Shown: in pieces, positions 23,723 through 36,569 of the stretch
Layout of the letters: each line of letters opens with the position of its first letter
How positions within the stretch are numbered: position 1 is the first letter of the stretch
DNA from: Arthrinium phaeospermum
Taxonomy: Eukaryota > Ascomycota > Sordariomycetes > Amphisphaeriales > Apiosporaceae
Assembly (NCBI GenBank): GCA_006503535.1
Contig: QYRS01000001.1
Span: 4,588,001 to 4,652,000, forward strand
DNA: 64,000 bases
Direction: 5' to 3'
The notes under the pieces: generated by a model
The model's database searches: none
Told to the model about the DNA's origin: nothing
What the model saw: only the letters and a program-made list of their open reading frames with translations
Position numbers and translations under genes: made by a program

Positions 23723-25723
23723 TTAGATGAATGAGCCCTCACCGGCTCCAAATACACCAACGCTGCCGCGCCAACCGCATCGCTCCGAATCCCTGGAGCT
23801 CTGAGAGCTCTGCGAAGGGGTTCCTCGTGGGTGGTGAAGTCCAGCTCGGGATGCAGGCTGCTGTGTAGTCTCGCTCTCGCTGCTCCCCCGGCTGCCAGGT
23901 CCACCTCCGCCGTTGGGCGTAAGTAAGAGACTGCTGGTGCTGCTCAACCGCTTGGTAAACTCATTAAAGCTAAGTCTCTTCACACTCGACGTCGAATGGC
24001 GCTTTTCGTGGCGAGACAGGTGATCTCGCATGGACGCACGCTGGTTTTCCATGGCTGCCGCCGCAAGTGGGATATGGGGTTGGCTGCCTCCTCGACTCGG
24101 CGCAGCAGGCCTCATCCTCGAATGGGCCGTATGAGGTCGCAGAATGGAATACCCACTGTCTGGGTGGTAGCTTTGTGTTGCACGGCCAGTCTGGACCATG
24201 GAACTGTGACGGTTGGCGATGAAAGCCAAGGCCCGCTGAGCTGATGGGCCGATTGATGACCGGTCCCTACTGATATGATGCTCGAAGACATCATCATCGC
24301 TGGAATCTTCCTCCTCCTCTTCTTCTTCCTCATTGTCTTCTTCTGATGCCTCTTCGGCCTCCTCCCGCTTGACCTGTTTCGCAACCTTGGCAGTATCCTG
24401 CTCTTCGGCATCCTCGTCTTCCTCAAAGGTACTGGTCATTGGAGTAATAGGCGGGTTCTGCGCCCTTTCTTTCTTCCGTCGCTCCTCCGCCTCGCGCATC
24501 AAGGCATCAAACCTCGCCAGAGAGCTCAGGTTGTATTCACCAGGTATCTCCGTCTCGACCCCAGGGATGCACCTCAGCTGGAAGGCTCTGTCCAGAATGG
24601 ATTCTCGTGCCGGTGGCGGCGAACTCGACGACTGGCTGCCTGGTGCGTGACCCTGTGAGCTCACACTTCCCCTAGCTCGAACAGGCGAGCTCAGTGTTGA
24701 TGACCGTCCCTGGGCATTGGTCCAACCCAGCGTGTATTCTGATGGTAGCTCACCAACAGTAGTGGCTGGCGAGGGTAGGTCGGTGGGCAGCACTGTGGTG
24801 TACTGGTTGCCGTGAATAACGTAGCCCATTCCCATTGCATTCAAAGAGCTGCCGTGCGAGGAGATATCGCTCTTGCGGGAACGCAAACTGGGCGAATCGG
24901 AGGAGAACGTGTGCGGGCGAGATCGGTGGTGCTGCATAGCAGGGCGAGCAGGCTCCTGTCCCCCACTGCCCGGACGTCCACTTTCTCGGCGGGGCGAGAA
25001 AGGGTTAGAGAATGTCGGCGACGCAGGCGTGATGGGGCTCATCGGGTAGGCCTCGGAGCCGCTCGGCTGTATGAGCGAGGAGATGTAGCGTGCCCAGTCT
25101 TGCAGAGCGTACCCGCCTTCGTCGCTGGGTCGGAACCATAATGTTGTCGGGCCCGACTCCTTTTCCCTTGTCAAGCCGGCGGTCCGACTTGAGCGTCGCT
25201 TTCGGAGTTTGTCTGTCGTGGGGTCTGGTTTAATCTGTAGTATCATTGTAGGCACAGGCGGCCCTTGTTTGCGGTGTGATACCATTTGGAGCTGGCAATC
25301 TGCGACGGAAGCTATTGAGTATTGTGCTACGGGCTCCCAGTCATCCTAGAAAAGCAGTACGGTTAGATGATCCGGTCAGAGTAGCATGGGTTGCGATACG
25401 TTGCTTGTTACCTTGGACTTATACAACGAGAGATAGATGGTGTCCGGTGACATCCTCGGCGGGATCTTGATGTTCTTCTCCCGCCCGTCTTTGATCCGGG
25501 TGGCGGAGAGAACCTGAGATAGGCTGAGGTTATTTGGTGGTTGGTTTGCTTCCGCGTTGCCCTCCCTCTGCGGAGAGCCCAGCACCACGTATCGGGGCTA
25601 CACACCAGCATTAATTCCCAGATCATGCAGTGGAGGACGGGTTTGGTGGTGAAGTCATACCTTCCAGAGGACTCGCCCCAGAATGTTACCCCGATCAGGG
25701 GGGATGAGTAGGGTGCCTTCCAT
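23723..25723 (-). CDS. Uncharacterised fungal PH-domain protein with disordered acidic/Ser-rich tail
   Basis: Three exons, 25723-25661, 25597-25412 and 25345-23723 (623 aa). Introns are 63 and 66 nt with GTATGA and GTAACA donors and GTAG and CTAG acceptors; both lie between codons. Residues 1-180 look like a pleckstrin-homology fold: MEGTLLIPPDRGNILGRVLW opens it, followed by KPRYVVLGSP, and it closes with a tryptophan-containing C-terminal helix (YALQDWARYISSLI). The inserted loops are longer than in a minimal PH domain. The remainder is low-complexity, Ser/Pro/Arg-rich, with a coiled segment of Arg/Glu (residues about 365-385) and a run of Glu/Asp ending near DSSDDDVFEHH. PH domains commonly bind phosphoinositides or proteins; no partner can be inferred. 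An in-frame TGA lies just 5' of the ATG, supporting the start unless a further exon exists. I know similar proteins in filamentous fungi only as uncharacterised. Confidence 0.75.
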
Positions 25724-28700
25724 CCTCGGAACGTGGTTGTACGTTCAGTTGACAGCACCAGCAAGTACGGAGTAGTATCGGTTCGCAATGCTCGACCGAA
25801 GTCGCTTGCGACCCCGGCGACTGAAGTCGAAAAAGACGGGTGGTGGTGTATTATGAATTAAGATACATATTCAACAAACGAGTAGTAGAAAAAGAACGGT
25901 CCTCGTCTCTGTCTCTTCTCTTATTGGTGCCGGTGGTGTAAGAGAAAAGAAAGAGAACTAGGGAAGACGAGGCTCTCCCGTCTGGGTCAAGACCAAAAAA
26001 AGAGGACGATTACGAAAGAATGGATCCCTGGGCTAAGCCGACGAACGTCTTTGAGGATATATAACAATGGGGAAGGGGGAGGAGGAGGAAAAGATGCAGT
26101 ATGTATCTGTCACCGGATGAATCATGAAGAAAAAGGGTATGTGTATGGAGGTATGGAAGGTCTTCGGACGCCGCTCGAGGTACATTGATTTGAAAGCGAG
26201 CACAGGAACCCCTGGCAACTGGTAAGGGTACTGAGGTACTAGGTGACTAGGTGACTAGGTAGGCATCCTTTGAAGTACAAACCCGCAGAAGTAGAGAGGC
26301 CTTGAAGCTTTTAGACCCCAAAGGAGATTAATAACGGATCGCACGGGCGGTACTGCCCCTCGGTGTCTGCTCTGGTGTGGGAATTCTCTGTGCGAGCAGG
26401 CGTGGAGGGGGGGGTGGAGGGAGCGGAAACCAAAAGATAGGTACATGCCTATAGGTGGTAGTGCTATGTACATCACATTAACCAAAAAAGAATTAAAGCT
26501 GCAGCAAGGTGGTATTTCAGTCGGGTTCATCTGTTTCCAAAGAAAGTTCCATGGGACGGGATACCTTGTCCAGCCAAGCACAGCTCCCAGCAGGCAGCGA
26601 AAAGGTACATGCCTGCCAGGAACACCTGGCTACAGTACTTTGTATACGCCGCAGGAGGGAGGGAGGAGGGAAGAAGGGGACCAAGACAAAGAACCAGGAC
26701 TGGACTAGCCAGGACCCAGCATCGATTGGGATTTCACAGCTGACTTCCATCCTTCGCCGGCTTCTAGACGAGCCCCCCCAACCCTGGATTGGCCACGGTG
26801 GAAAACCAGGGACTGGACCCCGGCCGAAAAAGCCGGGCTTCACACTAACGTAGGATTGGTGTTGTGGTTTGCGTGTATGCACGATGCAATGCACCCATGT
26901 GGAATGGAATATGGTTGGTCTGCCTGTGGACGCACCCAGATGGGGCCGAGGATCTGCTGTGGATAAGGATAAGCTGTGTGTCTGCCTTTTTCTTTTCTTC
27001 GCTGCGCACTACTAGCACCCTTCCAATTGATTACGTGCCTGCAAATCATCCAATACATTGCTCATACTCCTTAGCGGGCTGCTACCACTACCACGACCAC
27101 GCACCTTGGTGGTCTCTAGCATTGTCGAAATTGTTTACCTAGATGTTATTTTCCAATGCTACGTAGCATACCTATCCTGATAGTACGTGCATACATACAT
27201 CATGTAGATATACATAACCTATCGGCACGCACACACAGGCTGTTGGCCCCTCTAGGCTTGTCTCGGCTTGGTCAATACGGGCCTCGTTGAATGGCCGTAT
27301 GTACGGAGCATGCACATGGGTTCCAGGGCGCATTTACCAAGTACATTAAATTCTCACCGGAGCCCGGTCCACCAGACCTCTGCCAAAGTGGGCAGGCCTG
27401 TAATAGGGGACCAAACACAACTGGAGGAAGGATATTGGATTGCTCCATCGAAAGCCTCTATCCCTGGGTGTTGTGCCTGGTACCTTACTGCATTCCTTCT
27501 GCTGCATACACACTTTAGTGATCCATCATATGCATTGCACACATCACTGCTGCTGGGAAAGGGGGCTCTTTTTATTTGGGTTCCGTTCCTGGGGAGCGAC
27601 AGAGAGCAAAATGGTGGCAACGATCCAACCTACCAGCATATTTACGTTTCCAGCAACGTTCGTGGGCTGCACTACTCGATAAGGTTACTGGATAAGGTAA
27701 ATTTCTTTTTGTTCGAAATGCATGGCGGTGGACAGGACCTAAGCCTAACCTACACTTGTCACTTGCTGTTTTGTGTTCCCATCCATTTGATCAATCAATG
27801 GCCTAGCCGGCCGGCCTCGTGTGCAACAGGTTCAACGGGCGCCGATAGGCGGAACGCCTCTTTGCCACAGCAACATCCCCATCAGCATCAGCTCCAACAG
27901 TGGGCGACCAGTAGCTAGGGCGAACAAATCGACGAAATCTGAAAAGGGGGAGAAAACCGGCACTGCTAGAGCCGATTTCATTCTAGCGCTGTTCTGTTGG
28001 AGCTCCAGAGATCGAAGCCGGCCTGGGAGGGAAGAAAAAACAAAACGGCAAGAGACTCGGGCTCAGGTCGAACAGCAGACATGGGATTCGAATCAGGTGC
28101 CCCAACCAAGACGACAGGATTGATGGGCTGAGTTACGAACACAACGTCCACCGCCTTTTCACCCTTTTTCCTTTTTTTTCTTCTTTGTGTCACCATCGCC
28201 GCATGGCGTGATGAAGTTCAGCTTCCATTTGGTTTCGCGATGATCAGATAATCTCCAGAGCCATCCTACGCTGTGATCCTCGTGCCCTACTAGCCAGTCT
28301 GCTGTTCTGTCATTTCGAGCAGTATCGAGGCTCCAGGAGGAATTAATACTGGGCTGCCAAATCACGGGGCGCCGTTTACTGACGTACAGACTGCCGATGT
28401 TCAGCTGTATTTTCTTCTTTCTGCATCGCCCAAAGTCGACATGCAAGTGGAGCTCGCCTTGTCTCATCTATGGAAGAAATACGATAGAAGTCCGCAGGTC
28501 CGGTCCCTGTCCACGACGGCAGGGGCACAATGAGATAGCCAGCGGGTCTATACGGAGCACAACCGTTGATACACACGTCGTGTTTTCCGTTGACCTCTTT
28601 TCTTCCTCTTTGGCTTCTCTGGTGGCCATCCTGGTCCGTTCTCCCTGGGCAGTGGGCAGTTAATGAAGTCAGCGGGGCCGAAAGCCCGGGGTTGCAAGAA

Positions 28701-31700
28701 GCAGAGTTGAGTCCAGCAATTTCGGGTCTCTGCCCACTAGCGCTGCAAGGAACTTACAGTGCTTGCTTTCACTGCTACCTCCGACTGCTACTCAGTCAGG
28801 AATCAGTCAGTTGGTACCTCCTTTCCTCTCCTCCCGCAACGCAAGCAATCAAACAAAACACGCGCGCATTTAAACGTCGGAACGTGAAGTGCGTATGAGA
28901 CCTGTCTGGACTCTGGAAATCTGGCGATGTTGCTTTTTCTGGTGGATGGGGCAAGACAGTCCTGCCAGCACTGACACACAGCACGGCTGGTCTTAGTAAT
29001 ACCCCAGATTCACGAGCAAGCCACGACCCCACCGAAGCTACCTGGAATGTGATGTTGCGCACAGCACAAAAAAGAAAGTAAACGACAACGCTCAGCGCGA
29101 TCATCTGATCTTTTTGACACTGTTTTGGAGATAGCCGACGTGGTCGATCTCAGCAAGGTTCTAGGGGTTTCACTTCGTCAGGGAAGGCATTGGGGATTCA
29201 TCTTTCCCGATTGTCGCCAGAGCTTGCAAACAACAGTATGGTGTCATCCTGTGTAAGGTAAGTAAGTACGGATACATACAAGGTATTGATGGCATCGTAG
29301 CCTAGCTTTGGGTGTATCCAGAATTTCGGTGCCAGAAAATGCACGACTTTGAATACGCACCCGTGCCTTACAGCAGGTACGCCGGAGGCACAGCTGGCAA
29401 GGGCGGGCGCCGTTCTTGGCGCCAAACAATCCTTACGTCAGATGCCAATCTCGATGCTACGTCGTTTCTCACCTTAAATCCCACGAGGATGGGCGTTGAA
29501 ACATATGCTATGTCAGCATCAAACACCCACCAAGTCACGTTGGTAGTCGGGCATGCGGCGCAGAGGCAGTCCAGACCATCATCAGCAGCTCGGCTTTATG
29601 CTAAATTGCCCTGCTGTTTGTCATTGGGCAACGGCGCGTGCTACACCGTCTCGTAGCTTTGAGACGTGCGGCTGAGGTGAGTTGGATCTTCAACATGCCT
29701 CGTGTGCATTCACATTCTCGGGTCGAACTGCGTTGGCAAGGCCATGCAGCAAGCAGGCGGCCATGCACTCTCGCCGAGAAGAGGCGGTGGGTGTGTCGGT
29801 ATGCAAACGGCCCTGGTCAATCTCATCTCGCCCATGGCAAAGACCTGAAACACCAACGGCACGAAAAGCCACATTGCTGGCCGGATCCTTCTGGTGTATT
29901 TGATAGCCGTTGGACAAACATGCCATGAAGGACGAGGCGCGAATGCTGGCGCGGACCCCAAATCCTTTCGGTAGCGAAGTCCGATACTGCATGCATAAGC
30001 TTGCCCATGCCGATGCGAGCCAATCACTAGGGGACATGATGAAAACTTTCCCCCGTCTGCATATCTGCCCCTGATCATCACCGTAGAAGCCCCAAAAGCA
30101 GACACTCTCGGTCACTGTTGCTGATGCTGGGTTGAGCCTCGGAATAACATCCAGCGTGGACGCACATCTACTACAAGTACATGCAGGCATTTACGTTACA
30201 GTGTTTACTCTTTCTTTTTTTTTTCTTTTGGCTTACAGTCTACCACCTTCGGAGAATATGACATCTGACGAGCTTGTTCGTGATTCCAATGCAGCGTCTC
30301 TCCACAAATGTGAGGCGCATCAACGCCCCTGCATGAAAAGCATACCAGTTCTCCAGCGTTAATTAGGAAGGATATGCACCTTGCGCCTTAGACCTTGGCG
30401 ACTCTCCCACATTTGCATGATGTTCTATCCAGGTCAAGAACACCCAATGCAGCGGACGATCCAGCCTCAGACTTATGTAAGTACATACATACCACGTTAC
30501 TTGGGAACAACTTTTCTGTTTTCTAATACTAGGCGTCAACTGATTGCCTCGGGCTTTGAACGATGATACCTACCTACCAAGACAGCGGTCTGCCCTTGAC
30601 GGGTAGAGCCGAACCGGCAATGGCTGAAACGTGAAAAGAAGCACACACAGCACATTGTGTACATAGCTCTCGGCTTTCGGTGCCCCTACTAAATCTCTTG
30701 CCTATAGCAAACACATGCCTGTCGATATTTCCGGTAGTGTGGAACTCGTTTTGATTGAGTTCGGTCATAGTCGGATCAGAAATTCCATCCGTCCGTTGGA
30801 TTTACGAGATCCGCGTGGATATGATATCGATCATCTTTCTGATGCTCGCTGTGTCGCAGCTCAGGTCCTGCCGCTCCCAGGAAAAGTCTCGGCTCCCGAC
30901 CCCGCTCTCTGCCGAGCGGCAGCTACAGTACCTCCAATATATTGCACAACCGAGCACCGAGTGTGACCGACTGTATTTGGCACTCGGCCGACAGTCGCTA
31001 TGGAAAGAGACCGGAAAAGAAACGAGATATGCATGTACTCGCTGCACCCTTCCGTTTGCGCCATTGATTGCACCACCGTCACCACCATCTCAACTTATCA
31101 AGAAAGAGCTTTGCTTTCCCCTCGCCATGCTTGAGAGCTTCGGGTAATTGGCCGTCGATCGCCGTGCCACCAGGCCCCTGCGTAAGTGCTTGCGGCGTGC
31201 GACCTGAGATGTCTTTGGTAAGATAAGGACAAGCGCCACCATCCACGATTCATCAACAGCCGCCGTGGGGAAAGGCTGGGCGTACATAGGGACAAACTTA
31301 GCCAGTCACACACACCTCTGACGCTTTGGGAGCTTGGGAGGCGGTACGCAACGACACAACACAACACAGCACATATCTCTCATCTCGCGACGCAAACAGT
31401 CTCGTCGACTCTCTCTGGTGCCCTCTTTGCGCGCATTCATGGATGATCCCGGCACCGACATGGCAAGATGAGCCCTCTCCACTTTGCATGGGCGGGCCAG
31501 TTCCGCTTTAATATTTTCCTAGCCCGTCCTTTTTCCTCATCGCACGCCAATTCTTGCCCATCGCCCATCCGTTGAAGACATGTCATTTTTCTAGCGAGAT
31601 GGCAGCGGCGGGCTCCAAGCAGCTCTCCTCTTTCGGCATGATGTCTTACCGTCCCATCTTTGGGACCCAGGTCTGCATCTCATGTTGGTGGGGGGTTGTG

Positions 31701-34700
31701 GTCTTCTGTGGCCTCGCGTTACATCCTGGACGGACTGCCGGCCCCAACCTCTCGGCCGGGGCGGCCAGGACTGCCTATCTGGGCAGTTGCAGTTGATCAG
31801 TGGTGGGAAAACCGCGAAGTTCCTCTCTCGCTCTCGCTCTCGGAGGAGGAGGAGTTGTCCGCCCGTTGGTTACATCTGCTCTTGCTTGATCGGCCGCCCA
31901 TGATGCTTGTCCACCCTGGTTGATCTGCTAGACTGTCGAGCCGCCAAGGGCGTCGCAGGTTTTGCAATGCTACGGAGCACTTCACTTTGCTTACGATACC
32001 AAATCCACCCGCCGCCAACTCGTGTTGTTGTATTCACACAAGAGCTCGGCTGGCTGGTCGGTCCCCCTTCGCCAGTAAGCAACACATCATATCGTACGAG
32101 TATGCGATCTACTATTCCCGCCGGCGCATTCGCCCAGAGCTACTGAATTAGTCTGGGGCACCGGTGGCTTGGGGGATCTCCATGGCAGGGTGCCAGCTTG
32201 CTCAGCTCTCGCTGCCCAAAGCGGTCAAGCCCTCTGTGATGTTAGCAAACCCGTCGAAAAAAAGGGCTCCGCTTCCTTCGAGGGTTTCAGCTTCCTTCGC
32301 GAGATGCGCCGCGGGCAAACTCTGGGTTCCCTGGTCGTATCAAGCGGGCAGAGAGCTCCAAGGTGGTATTTTGGACGTGAGATGGTGGCTATATACGACC
32401 CCACATAAGATAGATGATCGCCACGTGCGTTCCGTCGTCTCTTTTGAGGTTACAGCAGCAGTTGGTCCAGGAAGCCGACTATACTATGCAATTGGCTGCT
32501 TTATTGTCTATGACGATGGGAAAAGTCTTGCGCACGGGGACCCGGCCCTCAGAGAAGGGGGTTCTGCGGTGTCGTGCATGGCTATCGGCGGCTGCATATC
32601 GATTCTGGCAATCTCATCGTGTTCGGCATCAGCCGTCCGTCCCCACGATGGCTCCGAAGCGGAGATAGTTCCGTTTCTGCCACACAAAGGACCCCGCCGC
32701 CGCATTCGTTCAGCACGTACCCGAGATGCTCGTCCACTCGCATGCAGAACGTGGGCTAATGGATGTATCTCCAACGAGGATGCCCCCCGCGATTCCAACT
32801 TGGCACAAGTCCTGGTTTACCCAAGGGGAGGGGGCATGCGGCTTCATCTGCAGGCTTTTGCAGGGGGGGCGGACGGTAGCAGGTACAGTAGGTGAAGCAG
32901 CAGCAGCAGTAGTCGCGTCTCCATTGCGGTGACTGGGGGAGGCAATCAAGATGGACCGCATACTACCTCTGTATAGGCAAGCGGGAAAACTCGCGTTGTC
33001 GCGACTCATGCTGATGGGGGATCCGCAGCCGCCAAAAGAGGAGCTTCTTCCTCTCAAGTTCCCACCCAGGGAAGGCCTATGTATGTGCATTTACTACATC
33101 AGTGGCTGGCTGGCTGGCTCGCTGCTTCGGCACCTGTCCTAGGGACGAGACGGTCGGGTCTCTCGTGCATATAGAGTACTGTGCATACATATGTATGGTG
33201 GGTGCGACTCTTCCTTGTCTACCTAGTAGGCTAACCTGCAGTCCATCGGCCTGCCAATGGCGTCGAAATGGAGCGGCTAGTCCCTCAATAGACTACTAGC
33301 TTGGTTGCTCTCCTGCTACTGTACTATACGATATCGACAGTAGTCGTTGGGAGTATGGATGGGCGTGCCAGTTCGTCGCTTTGCCTGATGATGGGAACAC
33401 GTTAATTACCCAAGTCCCCTGGCTGGTGATGGTCATGGAGATGCGAGGAGCATGGGGGATGGTAGCGAAGCAGCACACCGTCCGTGCCTCAGGGTCCATA
33501 GCATCCGGATGGGTAGGGAAATTGCATGCCTCAGCTATAGTATGCAATCCCGAAGGCATTGATGGTATGTGCTAAACCGTCGTGCATTCGACAACATATA
33601 ATCAAATACACTGCTTAACGTACCAGTCACAGCCTCACGTACTGAGCCTCCTTGCCGACTCTTGAATCCCCTGCCTACATATGTCGTATCGGTGAACCCA
33701 TCCGTATACGATCTGCCTGTTAATAAAGACCAGACATTCTGGTGTGGTGTGGTGAAGCTCCCTCCAGAGCAGCACCCCCTTGCGTTTTAGTCATCTTTGC
33801 ACAAGTAGTTACTCAGCATTCACCCATGCATCCCTGGTGGACGAGGGGACGAGCTGCCCTTGAATCGAATGCCGGTGCATTATTGAGCACCCTGACTCGA
33901 ACGTTGCCAGTAGCCGTCTAGTGGTACAAGGCTCTGTAAGGCGTGGCAGAGCTGAAAGCGCCTTACATTCACACCCGACGGCGGCGTACTGTATGTTGTG
34001 CAGCTCGACCAACCTACATTGTTCTGGAAATACGTCGGAGCTTCCGCTTGCGGCTGACATTCTGAGTAACTTTTTCCCCTCCTAGCCTCTCTCTGTTTTA
34101 AGTCAAGCACGGCGCCCTTTGCCCAACAGCATTATCGGGATCTGCTCGAGTCAGCCGCAGCTACAGCTAGCTGGTAAGGCCTTGCTTAAAGTACTGCACT
34201 TCCAAAACGGACTTGGTCCGGATTGCCAACGAAGGCGGGTAGGCAAAGTCGTTCCTACAGTATGACGGCTCCGTACCCAGTCTGAGGTATTACAGTAATT
34301 GCCTTAGCCACACATAACCAAATAGACTTTAACCGATCGATTTTCGTCTCCCCGGGTACGCGGGGATAGGACGGATGGGGGAAGATGGGGCTGGGGCTAC
34401 GTTGGCTAGTTCGGGGACTTCTTCGCGATTGGGGATCGCGATGGCGGCGAGTCAATGTTTGGGGTATGCCGCATGCGGCTGGCTGTTAGGCAAGGCAAAG
34501 AAAAGTCCAGCCGAATGAGTATGTAAAAATACTCTTCGTAATAGCAGGAAAACGCCTTCCCACCTGGACGGAGTTGTCTATTCATAGACTCGTGTCATAA
34601 AAGAGACGTTATCCGAAAAGGCATTATTCAGTCGGAGTGGCTGGCCAGGACAGATGAAGTCCGCACGTTTGCAGGCTGGTCTGTCGATGGCGGATGGAGA

Positions 34701-36569
34701 AGGAGGTTCATCCCACGACATCTTGGAAAAGATCGTACTGTAGTCCCAGCACGCCAGGCAGGCGCCGTACGCCGGTACGTTGCCGGCACCGCTTTGCCTT
34801 CCCCGGCACCCCCACACCTTCCCCCCCCTTTCCGGCGACCGAGCCAGCCCAGCCCTACAGTATATACCATACCCGCCCCTACGACCCCGAGTAAGATGAC
34901 GAGATACCCCAACAGCCCACCCCTCGTTGACCTCTGTGTAAAGTATGTATCCAGACTCCGACGGGGTTTGTACTGGCTGGCTTGGCACAAAGACAGCCCG
35001 GGCAGTATGCAAGTCAGTCAGTCGATGGAATAATGAGTATACACGCCCAGCGCAAGTGGAAGGGAAGGGGGAAAGGGGAAGAGATATTATCCCAAACAAG
35101 ACTGTCTCCCCGATGCACTAACAAACTGTAAAAGCAAAGCCCGCAGCCGCCTCAAAGCCCGCCGCCCGCCGCCCCCAAAGCCCGCGCCGCTTGGTTCCGT
35201 ACGTACTGCACCAAGTATGTACCAGTATGTAATTCATGTGCAGAGTTCGTTCTACAGTAGCCTGGGTAGCCCGGCGGGCACCAGACGCCATGACAGCCGG
35301 GCCGAGCTGCTGAGCAGAAGAATAAAGTTCATGACAAGCAGAAAAGGAATCCCACGGTTCCCTCGGCGGGTTCCGCGAGGACGCGGCGGGTGAAAAAACA
35401 CAATAGAGTTTCGACCGCGCCCTTCGTGATCGTCACTACCCGGCGCTACTGCATCTCCTATGTACATACGCCCCGTTGACAAGTTGGATGGTGTGCAGCG
35501 ACCTGACGAAAGTTCCGGCGAAGCCGTTCGGTTCAGGGCTTGGTGATTACTGTAATTGCTGTATTTGGTTTTGACTTCTTCTGGGCCCAGGTACGCCGAC
35601 TTCCATCAGGTCATTGTACGTCTGTTGCTGTTCTAGAACAACCCAAAACCCAAATTCTGTAAACTTGGTTCGCCGGACGGGAATTAATGGATAAGGGATT
35701 ATCCAAAGTCAGAGACAGGGCAAGAGAGAGAGAGAGAGCTGATTCCCTTCTTGTAATGATCAAGCGCTTGAGAGTCGGGCGTACGGCTCGCTCATGATGA
35801 CGTGAATCGACACTTTGCGAGTTAGTAAGCACATGGCCAGCAAACCAGAAGGTCCTGTCAACAACGGCTGCGGCTTGACGTCGTCTTACAGAGGATGCAT
35901 GCTCGCGACGTCGTGAGTGCAATGCGTGGCTCGACGTCGGGTATCTGAGGACGCAAATTGACCCAAGTCATCGGCAGCAGTACGGGTCGATCTCTTAAAA
36001 TAATACGATGACCTTGATTACATCAGATATCCAGGTATTTCAGGTCGTTTAGCCAATATATCCTTGGAATGTAAGATTCAGTTATGCTCCGTCTTACGTT
36101 ATCCCCCTTGATGGCGATAGCTCTGCTCTCGGTATAATGTTTATTATGGATTGACCGGCAGGCCAGTTTATTCGATTGAAAGTCATGTTTGATGGGATAG
36201 AAACTATGCCGATATCATCAACTGGTCTCTGGTATGTGCAGTACGGCATGATCCGGTGGAAGCAGCGCTCTCGCCATCAGGGGGATAGGGACTGGTGAGT
36301 CCCTGTTGTCCCTTTGGACCATCGAGCAAAACCTGTAAATACAAGACATCAATCACACAGATGACCATGACAGATTACGACTACATCAAACTCGATACGT
36401 AGGCCATTAAGAACTCCGAGAGACGCATGTAGTAGGTAAAATGTAGATCTTAAACCCAATAATGCCAAAATACTCATGTATATTGATCAATTGCACGTAT
36501 CGGCCCCTAACCAGAAAGCCATGATGATCGATTGAGGAGCCTTTCTTTCCTCCCGCAGCCCCTTCCTTC
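25724..36569. other. 10.8-kb gene-poor interval
   Basis: Neither strand holds a frame with a recognisable domain, and no set of short frames could be joined by good splice signals into a known protein. Frames up to about 240 codons exist (for example 27268-27918 and 32164-32895) but read as chance translations. Present are short repeats: CTAGGTGA copies at 26240-26261, (TGGC)n at about 33103-33118, GA-rich at 35724-35739, and pyrimidine runs at 28150-28186 and 30209-30229. The first few hundred bases include the 5' leader and promoter of the PH-domain gene. I saw no transposase, reverse transcriptase, tRNA or 5S sequence. Fast-evolving secreted-protein genes or long non-coding RNAs could be missed here. 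Confidence 0.5.

Noticed and set aside
27268..27918. A 216-codon plus-strand frame in the gene-poor interval
   Set aside because: The translation has mixed composition without any motif, no fungal start context and no splice partners.
28060..28140. A possible tRNA T-arm (GATTCGAATC) around 28085-28094
   Set aside because: The flanks do not form a 5-bp T stem, and no D arm, anticodon arm or acceptor stem can be assembled on either strand.
32164..32895. A 243-codon plus-strand frame in the gene-poor interval
   Set aside because: It begins at a non-ATG codon, and the translation shows no domain or conserved pattern.
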